64,000 nt of DNA. Origin: Pseudoduganella lutea. Lineage in GTDB: Bacteria; Pseudomonadota; Gammaproteobacteria; Burkholderiales; Burkholderiaceae_D. The stretch is from assembly GCF_004209755.1 (NCBI RefSeq), contig NZ_CP035913.1:1612001-1676000 (forward strand), written 5' to 3'. The notes under the pieces were generated by a model that ran no database searches, was not told the origin of the DNA, and saw only the letters and a program-made list of their open reading frames with translations. Below are positions 19,546 to 27,205 of the stretch, in pieces. The stretch's first letter is position 1. Each line of letters opens with the position of its first letter. The position numbers and the translations under genes were made by a program.

Positions 19546-20609
19546 ACCACGCCTCCACCTGACGAAATGATTTGCAACGATTTTTCAACAAGTGGCCGCT
19601 CCTTTCCTCTTAATAACTCACTGAATCTGGCCGCTGCACGGTTCACGAATTTAATTCTTTCTTCAACCATCCACAGCCTAGCCTTGCTGGAGCCAGGAAA
19701 ATATGATGTCAAGCCTTCTTTCGCTTTACATTGTGCTGAAAGCGTTAACTGGATTTCCATATAGAAACCTGAAGGGAAGCCATTTGCCCATGCAAATTGG
19801 TTTGCGGAAAGTGCCTTCTGCATGTAGGGATCGTTATAAAGTATTGCTTGCAGTATATTGATCTGCTCATGGCGCGCTAAAATCTGAACGCTTTCATCGA
19901 TGTTTTTGGCCTCAATCAAATCGAATCCCCTGCGAATTTCCCGGAATGGCTTGCCAAAATCGAGCAATCCCCCCGCATCCCATGCCACCCGCGTTTTAAT
20001 TTTTTCTCTGGCAAACAGATATTTGGTTAACTCATCAATGCCTCTCTCCATATAAAACCGGTGTAAAGGATAAATATCCAAAAACAGGCACTTGTTGCCA
20101 AAACCCAGACGCTCGTACATGAATTCAGCCTCATTGCGGATCACGGCAGGCCCAACACCCATACCCGCTGCCTCAGTGTTATTTCCCGCTACTTGGATCA
20201 CACTCCTGAGCTCTTTTTTACTTTGCTCCGATAGACCATGTGCATGCAGCAAGCCGCAGCCTACCTGCTTGGATGCAAACGCTGCCAGTCCTGCCCATTG
20301 AAAGCGGTTATCGGCCAACCACAGCTTGGCATAAGCAGCATTGATTCGCCGGTTTCGCTCGATATCGTTCTCGATGAACTTGCCGTTCACCTTGATCAAA
20401 TCCTCTGCCTCTTTTTGAAACGTCTCCCAAAGATGCTCAGCGGTCAACAACTCAACTGTAACCCCTCGATATGCTTTCCCATTCATTGCTACATATCCCT
20501 TGGTTTTCCATTCCTCAGGCTGCCGAATGTTCCGGTTCACGGGAATTCCGTGATATTTATGAATGGAAAAATATGGATTGGTCGTTCCAGGCACGTATCG
20601 GGCAAGCAT
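19542..20609 (-). CDS. Unknown 355-aa protein behind PAAR, candidate T6SS effector
   Basis: A soluble 355-aa protein with no clear signal or membrane segment. A recognisable stretch is FQWAGLAAFASKQVGCGLLH (about 105-124), which resembles proteins sometimes labelled DUF2515; I hold that name loosely. The start is ATG 20609 with AGGAG eight bases upstream, and the longer open frame to 20663 is not supported. It lies between a PAAR gene 66 bases upstream and the anchored 222-aa protein it overlaps, so it may be PAAR-delivered cargo. No nuclease, lipase or peptidase motif is visible, so the function is open. Confidence 0.6.
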   Translation of the reverse strand: MLARYVPGTTNPYFSIHKYHGIPVNRNIRQPEEWKTKGYVAMNGKAYRGVTVELLTAEHLWETFQKEAEDLIKVNGKFIENDIERNRRINAAYAKLWLADNRFQWAGLAAFASKQVGCGLLHAHGLSEQSKKELRSVIQVAGNNTEAAGMGVGPAVIRNEAEFMYERLGFGNKCLFLDIYPLHRFYMERGIDELTKYLFAREKIKTRVAWDAGGLLDFGKPFREIRRGFDLIEAKNIDESVQILARHEQINILQAILYNDPYMQKALSANQFAWANGFPSGFYMEIQLTLSAQCKAKEGLTSYFPGSSKARLWMVEERIKFVNRAAARFSELLRGKERPLVEKSLQIISSGGGVV

Positions 20610-20675
20610 CGAATTCTCCTCTGAGCAATAGCCCGCTGACAGCCGCTGGCAGCGAGCTTCCACATTGCGTTCAAA

Positions 20676-21224
20676 TCAGTCGGCGACGTGCCAGGCAACC
20701 AGCGATTTGCGCTCGTCGGCAGTAAGCGGCCGCGTGGCACCATCCTCATCGGTCGTGCCTTGAATCGTGCGATCGTCAGTCAGTTCCAGGCGGTAGGCCC
20801 GATAGTTGAATGGCTCTTCGGTACCGGGGTGAACAAGTAGAAGCGGAAGCGCATCGTCGGACACCTGCTCGATGGCACTTTGATCGTCTGCCACCAGGGC
20901 CGCTTTGAGCGCCATCCCGGCAGCATGCCCCTCGCCATCGATTCGCTGGGATTTCAACGTTTGATTGGCGATCAAGCGCGGCGGCGGCGCGCATTTGCAG
21001 ATGCAAAGATCGTCCTGCAGTGCGACCTGCTTCCCATCGCAAGTCTCGGGAATCCGTGGACCGCCTGGCTTGATAACGCCCGTTGACTTGCATGCCGGGC
21101 AGGCGATCTTGTCGTCCTCGACGGCGACTTTGACACCGTTGATGAATCTGGCCGAACTGGCCGAAATGACGGCGCCGCCCGCAGTCGTCCTGGCGCCAAG
21201 CGTAATGTGATATCGGATAACCAT
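20676..21224 (-). CDS. PAAR-domain T6SS spike-tip protein
   Basis: A 182-aa PAAR protein. Residues 1-90 show the sharp beta-helical tip layout with the TTAGGAVISAS loop, KVAVEDDKIACPACKSTGVI and the cysteine/proline-rich CICKCAPPPRLIA end, giving the Cys ligands of the metal at the tip apex. Residues 95-182 are an extension of unknown role (YRLELTDDRTIQGTTDEDG), which may be an effector-docking segment. It caps VgrG on the T6SS needle. It is the first gene of the minus-strand island, with AGGGAC upstream of the ATG. Confidence 0.85.
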   Translation of the reverse strand: MVIRYHITLGARTTAGGAVISASSARFINGVKVAVEDDKIACPACKSTGVIKPGGPRIPETCDGKQVALQDDLCICKCAPPPRLIANQTLKSQRIDGEGHAAGMALKAALVADDQSAIEQVSDDALPLLLVHPGTEEPFNYRAYRLELTDDRTIQGTTDEDGATRPLTADERKSLVAWHVAD

Positions 21225-21401
21225 GGAGTCCCTGACTAAATTGTCTGAGTGGAACGGCTATCTAATCAGAGGACGACGAATATTGCCTTGAGGAAAATCA
21301 TCGGCGCACGCACAGGTACTGCAGCATGCGGACAAGTGGGTGATGTTGCGGGACGCGGCGCTGACGGTTTCGTTCGCGGCCTGCGGCCACCATGCCCAGA
21401 A

Positions 21402-22175
21402 TTAGTTGCCCACGCCCCCCTTCGCAGATCTGGTCATGGCCACGACATAGTCATAGCGGTCCCCCCGATAGAGCGACTCGGTCAGCTCCAGCGGCCTGCC
21501 CTCGGCGGAAAACGACCGGCGTTCGATATGCAGGATAGGGTCGCCGACATGAAGGCCCAGCAGTTCATTGTCCGGCGCGGCGACGACCGATGCACGCAGG
21601 CGCTGGACGGCCTTGACAGGGCCCAGGCCGGCCGCATCGAGCGCCTGGTACAGCGAGTCGCCGAACTCGATATTGCCCCCCAGGAGTTGCGCAGCCAGCA
21701 CGCTGCGTTCGATCGCCATGGGCACGGAGTCGGCGGTCCGCACGCGCTCGAGATGCATGACGAGGCAATCGGGGGCCAGGCCCAGCGCAAACGACTCCGA
21801 TGGCGTGGGGCGGCGCAGTTCGCGCTTGAGCCAGTGGGAGCCGGGGCGCAGTCCGCGCAGCTGCATGTCGTCCGAAAAACTGCTCATCTCGGTCAGCGGC
21901 TGCTCCACGCGTGCCGCCACGAAGGTGCCGGCGCCCTGGCGGGATTCCACCAGCCCCTGGCGAACCAGGGTATCGATGGCGCGGCGCACCGTATCCCGCG
22001 AGACGCCGAAGCAGGTAGCCATGTCGCGCTCGGGCGGGAAGCTATCGCCGGTCTTCATGCCTTCGGCAATGGCCGTGCCGAGGATCTGGGCCAGCCGCGC
22101 CGCCATCGACATGCGCACGCCGTTCGCCGGTGGCGCATGCAGCTGGGCGATCAGTGCGGGATTGAAGAGGTCCAT
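21402..22175 (-). CDS. GntR/UTRA transcriptional regulator of the amino-sugar locus
   Basis: A 257-aa HutC-subfamily regulator. Residues 20-90 hold the GntR winged helix (FPPERDMATCFGVSRDTVRR) and residues 105-245 the UTRA ligand domain (DNELLGLHVGDPILHIERRS). HutC/NagQ-type proteins bind sugar phosphates such as GlcNAc-6-P and release palindromic operators. It is 68 bases downstream of murQ on the same strand and so in the same operon. E. coli uses an RpiR-type MurR for the same job, so the regulator class differs here. Likely operators are the ATTGGT...ACCAAT-type palindromes between murQ and murP. Confidence 0.88.
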   Translation of the reverse strand: MDLFNPALIAQLHAPPANGVRMSMAARLAQILGTAIAEGMKTGDSFPPERDMATCFGVSRDTVRRAIDTLVRQGLVESRQGAGTFVAARVEQPLTEMSSFSDDMQLRGLRPGSHWLKRELRRPTPSESFALGLAPDCLVMHLERVRTADSVPMAIERSVLAAQLLGGNIEFGDSLYQALDAAGLGPVKAVQRLRASVVAAPDNELLGLHVGDPILHIERRSFSAEGRPLELTESLYRGDRYDYVVAMTRSAKGGVGN

Positions 22176-22243
22176 GAGGAAGAAGCTGCCTTGCTGTAAG
22201 TGTTCATTGAAAAAATTATCCGTTCAAATGGCATGCCTGCCGC

Positions 22244-23140
22244 TTACGATTGTCCGGCGCCCTGCAAGGCCCGGTGGATCGAACCTGCATGGTTGGCGGC
22301 AAGCGCTTCGGCCTGCGTCGCATCCAGGCCGGCGAGCAGCATGAGGATCGCGATCCTCGGCCGCAGGCCCGCCTCCGCCAGCGCGCGGTCGGCCACCTCC
22401 GCCGCCTTGCCGGTCGCCTGCATCACGATCGACTGCGCACGCAGCCGCAGCTTGTGGTTACGCACCTGCACATCGACCATCAGGTTACCGTAGGTTTTGC
22501 CCAGCGCAACCATGCTCAAGGTCGACAGCATATTGCAAATCATCTTCTGGGCCGTGCCGGCTTTGAGGCGCGTCGAGCCGGCCAGGATCTCGGGTCCGCA
22601 ATCGACCTCGATCGCGATATCGGCCAGCGCACTTACTTCGCTGCCGGTATTGCACGCCACGGACACCGTCGCACACCCCACGCCGCGCGCATACTGCAGC
22701 GCGCCGGTCACATAGGGCGTGCGCCCGCTGGCTGTCAGCCCCACGACCACGTCCTTCGGCCCGAGCCCCTGCCCCTCCAGGTCCGCCTGTCCGTACTCCG
22801 GGAAATCCTCGGCCGATTCCACTTCACCACCAAAGCCGCCCGCCACGATGCCGATGACGATGCCGGGTGCCATGCCGAACGTCGGCTGGCACTCCAGCGC
22901 GTCCAGGTAGCCGAGGCGCCCGCTGTTGCCGGCACCTACATACAGCAGGCGCCCACCTGCCGCCAGTGCGGCTGCGATGACGTCGACCGCCGCGGCGATC
23001 GCTGGCAGCGCGTTGCCGACACGGGCAGCGACCAGCGCATCTTCCCGGTTCATTAGCGCCGCGGCGGCTTGCGTGCCCAGTCGATCGAGATAGGTGCTGA
23101 AGGCGTTGGGCTGTTCGGTTTTCAGTTGGGTGATGTCCAT
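22244..23140 (-). CDS. murQ: N-acetylmuramic acid 6-phosphate etherase MurQ
   Basis: A 298-aa SIS-domain etherase that converts MurNAc-6-P to GlcNAc-6-P and D-lactate in the cytoplasm. The family pattern is clear: LLYVGAGNSGRLGYLDALEC (65-84) with the catalytic glutamate at E83, IVAGGFGGEVESAEDF with a second acidic site near E111, VVVGLTASGRTPYVTGAL, and KAGTAQKMICNMLSTLSM. Length is normal. The ATG at 23140 begins MDITQLKTEQPN; the open frame continues upstream only as filler. It is divergent from murP and followed by its GntR regulator. The lactate and GlcNAc-6-P would need NagA/NagB, which are not in the window. Confidence 0.93.
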   Translation of the reverse strand: MDITQLKTEQPNAFSTYLDRLGTQAAAALMNREDALVAARVGNALPAIAAAVDVIAAALAAGGRLLYVGAGNSGRLGYLDALECQPTFGMAPGIVIGIVAGGFGGEVESAEDFPEYGQADLEGQGLGPKDVVVGLTASGRTPYVTGALQYARGVGCATVSVACNTGSEVSALADIAIEVDCGPEILAGSTRLKAGTAQKMICNMLSTLSMVALGKTYGNLMVDVQVRNHKLRLRAQSIVMQATGKAAEVADRALAEAGLRPRIAILMLLAGLDATQAEALAANHAGSIHRALQGAGQS

Positions 23141-23170
23141 GATCGCTCGTTCTGGAGAAAATTTTTCATG

Positions 23171-23186
23171 ATTGGTATGAACCAAT
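23171..23186. promoter_or_regulatory. Candidate GntR operator 1
   Basis: ATTGGTATGAACCAAT is a perfect palindrome of 6-base arms with a 4-base centre, 31 bases before the murQ start. Its shape fits HutC/NagQ-class operators (TGGT-N4-ACCA). A repressor bound here would overlap the murQ promoter. Confidence 0.55.
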
Positions 23187-23304
23187 TTGACGCATTCTAG
23201 CACCCACTTTAGCCACGGCGCGAACGTATTTTTAGCGCTCATGACCGGCTCGTCAATGTGGATGCCACATATCTGAAAAAGTAATTTCCTTCCTCAGAAT
23301 CATT

Positions 23305-23340
23305 CCAATGCCATACCAATTTAAAATGGTACAGTCCAAT
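23305..23340. promoter_or_regulatory. Candidate GntR operator 2 cluster before murP
   Basis: AATGGTACAGTCCAAT (23325-23340) matches operator 1 at 11 of 16 positions, including both outer GGT/CCAAT arms. Immediately upstream, on the other strand, 23305-23320 reads ATTGGTATGGCATTGG, sharing the first nine bases with operator 1. Two sites in series 50-85 bases before the murP start suggest cooperative repression. Confidence 0.45.
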
Positions 23341-23389
23341 TTTCAGCGGACATGCGACTGGTCCGCTGCGCATTCAACAGGAACACAGC

Positions 23390-24886
23390 ATGACGACAGT
23401 GCCGGCAACATCCTTCATCGACCTGGCCCAAGGCATTCTTGCCGCCGTGGGCGGCACGCCGAACGTGGATCGCCACGTGCATTGCATGACGCGGCTGCGT
23501 GTAACGGTAGTGCGGCCCGATCCGGTGGATTACGCGGCGCTGCGGCAGCTGCCCGGCGTGCTCGGCGTCGTCGAGGGCAATCCGCTGCAGGTCGTGATCG
23601 GACCGGGCGCGGTCAAGCAGGTGGCCAGTGCGTTCGTCACCGCACTCGCGCAGGAAGCAACGGCAGTCCCTCCCGCAGCCTTGACGCCCGCTGCCAGTGC
23701 ATCGGCCGCCATCGAGTCCAATGCGCCACCCGCCAAGCGTGGCAACGCGGCCGTACGCCGGTTCCTGCGCCGCATCGCCGCGATCTGCACGCCGCTGATT
23801 CCCGCCCTCATCGGCGCCGGCCTCGTGAAGGCGCTGGCCGGCGTGCTGCTGCTCTGGTCGGCCCACGCGGGTGCCGGCCTCGCGCCCGCCCTCGCCACCG
23901 CGGCAAGTGTCGCCTCCCTCATCGGTTCCGCCTTCTTTGCCTTCCTGCTGATCCAGGTGGGCATGAACGCGGCCCGGGAGTTCGACGGCACGGCGAGCCT
24001 GGGCGGCGCCACGGCCAGCGTGATGCTGCTGCCATCGGTCGCTACGCTGCAGGGCATATCGCTGCCCTGGCTGGGAGCCGTTGCCCTGCAGCCGGGCCAG
24101 GGTGGCCTGATGGGCGCACTGGCGGCCGGTGCGCTGGTGGCCTGGATCGAACGGCAGCTGCGCACGCGCATTCCGCCCGCGATCGAAACACTCGTCACGC
24201 CCACGGTGGCGCTGCTCGCCGCGGGCACGGCCACGCTGTTCGTGCTGATGCCGGTGGCGGGGGTGCTGACCGACGAAATCGGCAGGCTCACGCAGGTGCT
24301 GCTGAAAGAAGGCGGCATGCCCGCTGCCTTCCTGCTGGCCGCGTCGTTCATCGGCTTGCTCATGTTCGGCCTGCACCAGGCGCTGATCCCGATCCACGCG
24401 CAACTGATCGCCCAATATGGCTACACGGCCCTGTTCCCGATCCTGGCCATGTCCGGCTGCGGCCAGGCCGGCTCCGCGATCGCCATCTATTTCCGCACGA
24501 GGGATCCGGTGCTCAAGCGCCGTATCCTCGACACGCTGCCCACCTGCATGCTGGGCATCGGCGAACCGCTGCTCTACAGCGTGACATTGCCGCTCGGCCG
24601 CCCGCTGGTCACCTGCTCCATCGGCGGGGGCGTCGGCGCCATGGTGCTGGGCTATTTCGCCAGCCATGGCGACTACGTGGGTGCCACCACGATCGGCCCG
24701 GCCAACCTGCTGCTGATTCCCCTCGTGACAGGCCCGCTGGGCGTCGGTGGCAGCATCGCCGTGTACTGCCTTGCCGCCCTCACCGCCTATGCGTCGGCTT
24801 TCGTGCTGACATGGTTCTTCGGCCTGCCGAACGAACATCGCCATCCGCAGTCCCTGAACACTTCCACCGCAAAGACCGCACCATGA
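23390..24886 (+). CDS. murP: PTS transporter EIIBC of the MurNAc type (MurP-like)
   Basis: A 498-aa fused PTS permease. Residues 8-90 are the EIIB domain with the phosphorylated cysteine C32 in VHCMTRLRV. After an Ala/Pro linker, residues 125-480 are the EIIC membrane domain of the glucose/sucrose superfamily (about ten hydrophobic helices, GLHQALIPIH and GIGEPLLYSVTLP substrate-loop motifs). It lacks an EIIA domain, like E. coli MurP, and the EIIA is supplied by the fusion protein three genes on. It would import and phosphorylate MurNAc, or a related amino sugar, at the inner membrane. The stop overlaps the next ATG (ATGA), so translation is coupled to the TonB receptor. Confidence 0.85.
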   Translation: MTTVPATSFIDLAQGILAAVGGTPNVDRHVHCMTRLRVTVVRPDPVDYAALRQLPGVLGVVEGNPLQVVIGPGAVKQVASAFVTALAQEATAVPPAALTPAASASAAIESNAPPAKRGNAAVRRFLRRIAAICTPLIPALIGAGLVKALAGVLLLWSAHAGAGLAPALATAASVASLIGSAFFAFLLIQVGMNAAREFDGTASLGGATASVMLLPSVATLQGISLPWLGAVALQPGQGGLMGALAAGALVAWIERQLRTRIPPAIETLVTPTVALLAAGTATLFVLMPVAGVLTDEIGRLTQVLLKEGGMPAAFLLAASFIGLLMFGLHQALIPIHAQLIAQYGYTALFPILAMSGCGQAGSAIAIYFRTRDPVLKRRILDTLPTCMLGIGEPLLYSVTLPLGRPLVTCSIGGGVGAMVLGYFASHGDYVGATTIGPANLLLIPLVTGPLGVGGSIAVYCLAALTAYASAFVLTWFFGLPNEHRHPQSLNTSTAKTAP

Positions 24887-27159
24887 ACACAACTCCGCAG
24901 CAGCACTGCCTGACGGCACTCGTCGCCTCCCTCTTTTCCATGACAGCCGTTCCGGCGCATGCACAGGATGGCGCCACCACGCCGGTGCCAGCGACGGACA
25001 CTCCTGCCGCGGCCAACGGCGCCGAGCGCCTGGAAGCGGTCACGGTCACCGCACGCCGCCGCAGCGAGAGCTCGCAGAATGTACCGGCGCCAATTTCCAC
25101 GGTCAGCGGCGCGGACCTGGAGCGCAACCGCGAATACCGCCTGCAGGACCTGCAGCAGTCCTTTGCCAGCTTCAATGTCTCCATCCTGCACCCGCGCCAG
25201 TCGAGCGTGGCCATTCGGGGCCTCGGCAACAATCCGGCCAGCGACAATCTGGAGCCCAGCGTGGGCATCTACCTGGATAACGTCTATCTGGGCCGCCCCG
25301 GCATGGCCGTGTTCGACCTGTTCGACATCCAGCAGGTCGACCTGCTGCGCGGCCCGCAGGGCACGCTGTTCGGCAAGAACGCCACCGCGGGTGTGCTCAA
25401 CATCACCACGCGCCAGCCGCGCTTCAATCCCGGCGGCTATCTCGAACAATCCATCGGCAACAACGGCTACCGCCAGACCAATGCACAGGTGACAGGGCCA
25501 TTGTCGGAAACGCTGGCCGGCAGCATTGGCCTGGTCCATACGCGCAGCGACGGGTTCGTGACCAACGGCCACACGGGCAAGAAACTCAATGGCGCCGGTG
25601 CGGATGGTGTGCGCGGCCAATTGCTGTGGAAGCCGAATGACAACCTGAGTGCACGCGTGATCGCCGACTACAGCATGCTGGATGCCCACACGGGTGCGGC
25701 AGTGGTCTACGGCATTCCGAGCTACCCGGGCTATACGAGCCCCTACCGGACCAGTGCCGCCAGCTACGGCATCACGCCGCTGAACGATCCTTACGGCTAC
25801 ACCGTCAAGACCGATACGAATCCGCACATGGGCGTGAACCAGGGCGGCATCTCGGCCGAAATCAATTACCTGCTGCCGGGAGGGTACAACCTCACCGCCA
25901 TTTCGGCCGCACGCTTCTGGAACTTCACGCCGGCCAACGATGGCGACGGCCTGCCGCTGCCCATCATCGTCAATGCCGGCGCCTCCGTGAAGGACCACCA
26001 GTACTCGCAGGAAGTGCGCGTTGCGTCGCCATCCGGCGGCCCGGTGGACTGGGTGGCCGGCGCCTTCTATTTCTACCAGCAGACCACGAACGACGTCTTC
26101 TCGCTGACCGGCCCCGTTCCCTACAACACGGCGGCCAGGGCCAATGCGTGGACCCATTCGCCCTCGCGCGTGTTCACCAACAGCGCGGCACTGTTCGGGC
26201 AAGGCACCTACCACCTGAGCGAGCGCACCGACATCACGGCGGGCATCCGCGCCACCCATGAAGACAAGTCCGGCAGGGTGCTGCGCTATGCCAGCCCCAC
26301 CGCGCCGGCATACGATTCGGGGCCGCTCGGCCAGAACAGCGTGAGCCCTTCCGGCCTGCTCAGCATCAGCCACAAAGTCACGCCCGACCTGCTCGCGTAT
26401 GGTCTTGTGTCGCACAGCGAAAAATCCGGCGGCATCACGATGGCGGTGGCTTCCGGCCCGACACTGGGCGCGCAATCGCTGCTGTTCGGCGCGGAGCGCA
26501 CCAACGACGCCGAACTCGGATTCAAGAGCGACTGGTTCGGCCACCGGCTCACCGTGAACGGCAACCTGTTCTGGACCCAGGTGCACGGCTACCAGGCCAC
26601 GTTCCTCAAGCCGAACGATGCCGGCACCATGAGCACGGTGCTGGCCAATGCGGCCGACGTCGACACGCGTGGCGTCGAACTCGAACTGCGTGCCAGGCCA
26701 GTGCGCGGCCTCACGCTGGCCCTGAATGCCTCGTACAACGTCGCCACCTACAGCGATTTCCGCAACGCCCCATGCCCGATCGGTGTAGCGCAGCCTTCCT
26801 GCGACCTGAGTGACCAGGGGGTGGCGGGTGCGCCGCGCTGGACTGGCAACGTGTCGGCGCAGTACGACTTCAAGGTGCGCGGCATCGACCAGTACGTGGC
26901 GGCCGGCTATGCGGCGCGATCGGACCAGAACGGCACCCTCGACAATTCGCCCTATTCGCGAATCCCCGGCTATGGCCTGGCCAATCTCGCAACGGGCTGG
27001 CGCTTCCAGAGCGGCCAGCAGCGCTGGGATGTCTCGCTGTGGGCAAACAACCTGTTCGACAAAAAATACTTCCTCACCGTGCTGTCGCAGAACGGCTACT
27101 ACGCGGCCAACACCGGCGACCGCCGCAAGTTCGGCGCCACGGTGCGCTATACCTATTGA
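24883..27159 (+). CDS. TonB-dependent receptor of the amino-sugar locus
   Basis: A 758-aa outer-membrane receptor. A signal peptide (cleavage after PAHAQ, about residue 28), TonB-box-like AVTVTARRR, plug domain (VGIYLDNVYLGRPG, VDLLRGPQGTLFGKNATAG) and beta barrel ending in FGATVRYTY are visible. It overlaps murP by four bases and is followed at 46 bases by the PTS fusion, so it should import the oligosaccharide or sugar that MurP then takes across the inner membrane. The ATG at 24883 is set by the signal peptide; the frame is open far upstream but shadows murP. Confidence 0.9.
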   Translation: MNTTPQQHCLTALVASLFSMTAVPAHAQDGATTPVPATDTPAAANGAERLEAVTVTARRRSESSQNVPAPISTVSGADLERNREYRLQDLQQSFASFNVSILHPRQSSVAIRGLGNNPASDNLEPSVGIYLDNVYLGRPGMAVFDLFDIQQVDLLRGPQGTLFGKNATAGVLNITTRQPRFNPGGYLEQSIGNNGYRQTNAQVTGPLSETLAGSIGLVHTRSDGFVTNGHTGKKLNGAGADGVRGQLLWKPNDNLSARVIADYSMLDAHTGAAVVYGIPSYPGYTSPYRTSAASYGITPLNDPYGYTVKTDTNPHMGVNQGGISAEINYLLPGGYNLTAISAARFWNFTPANDGDGLPLPIIVNAGASVKDHQYSQEVRVASPSGGPVDWVAGAFYFYQQTTNDVFSLTGPVPYNTAARANAWTHSPSRVFTNSAALFGQGTYHLSERTDITAGIRATHEDKSGRVLRYASPTAPAYDSGPLGQNSVSPSGLLSISHKVTPDLLAYGLVSHSEKSGGITMAVASGPTLGAQSLLFGAERTNDAELGFKSDWFGHRLTVNGNLFWTQVHGYQATFLKPNDAGTMSTVLANAADVDTRGVELELRARPVRGLTLALNASYNVATYSDFRNAPCPIGVAQPSCDLSDQGVAGAPRWTGNVSAQYDFKVRGIDQYVAAGYAARSDQNGTLDNSPYSRIPGYGLANLATGWRFQSGQQRWDVSLWANNLFDKKYFLTVLSQNGYYAANTGDRRKFGATVRYTY

Positions 27160-27205
27160 GCCATTGTTCCAGAGCCATCTCGTTCAACTTCATCCCGATA
27201 CACCG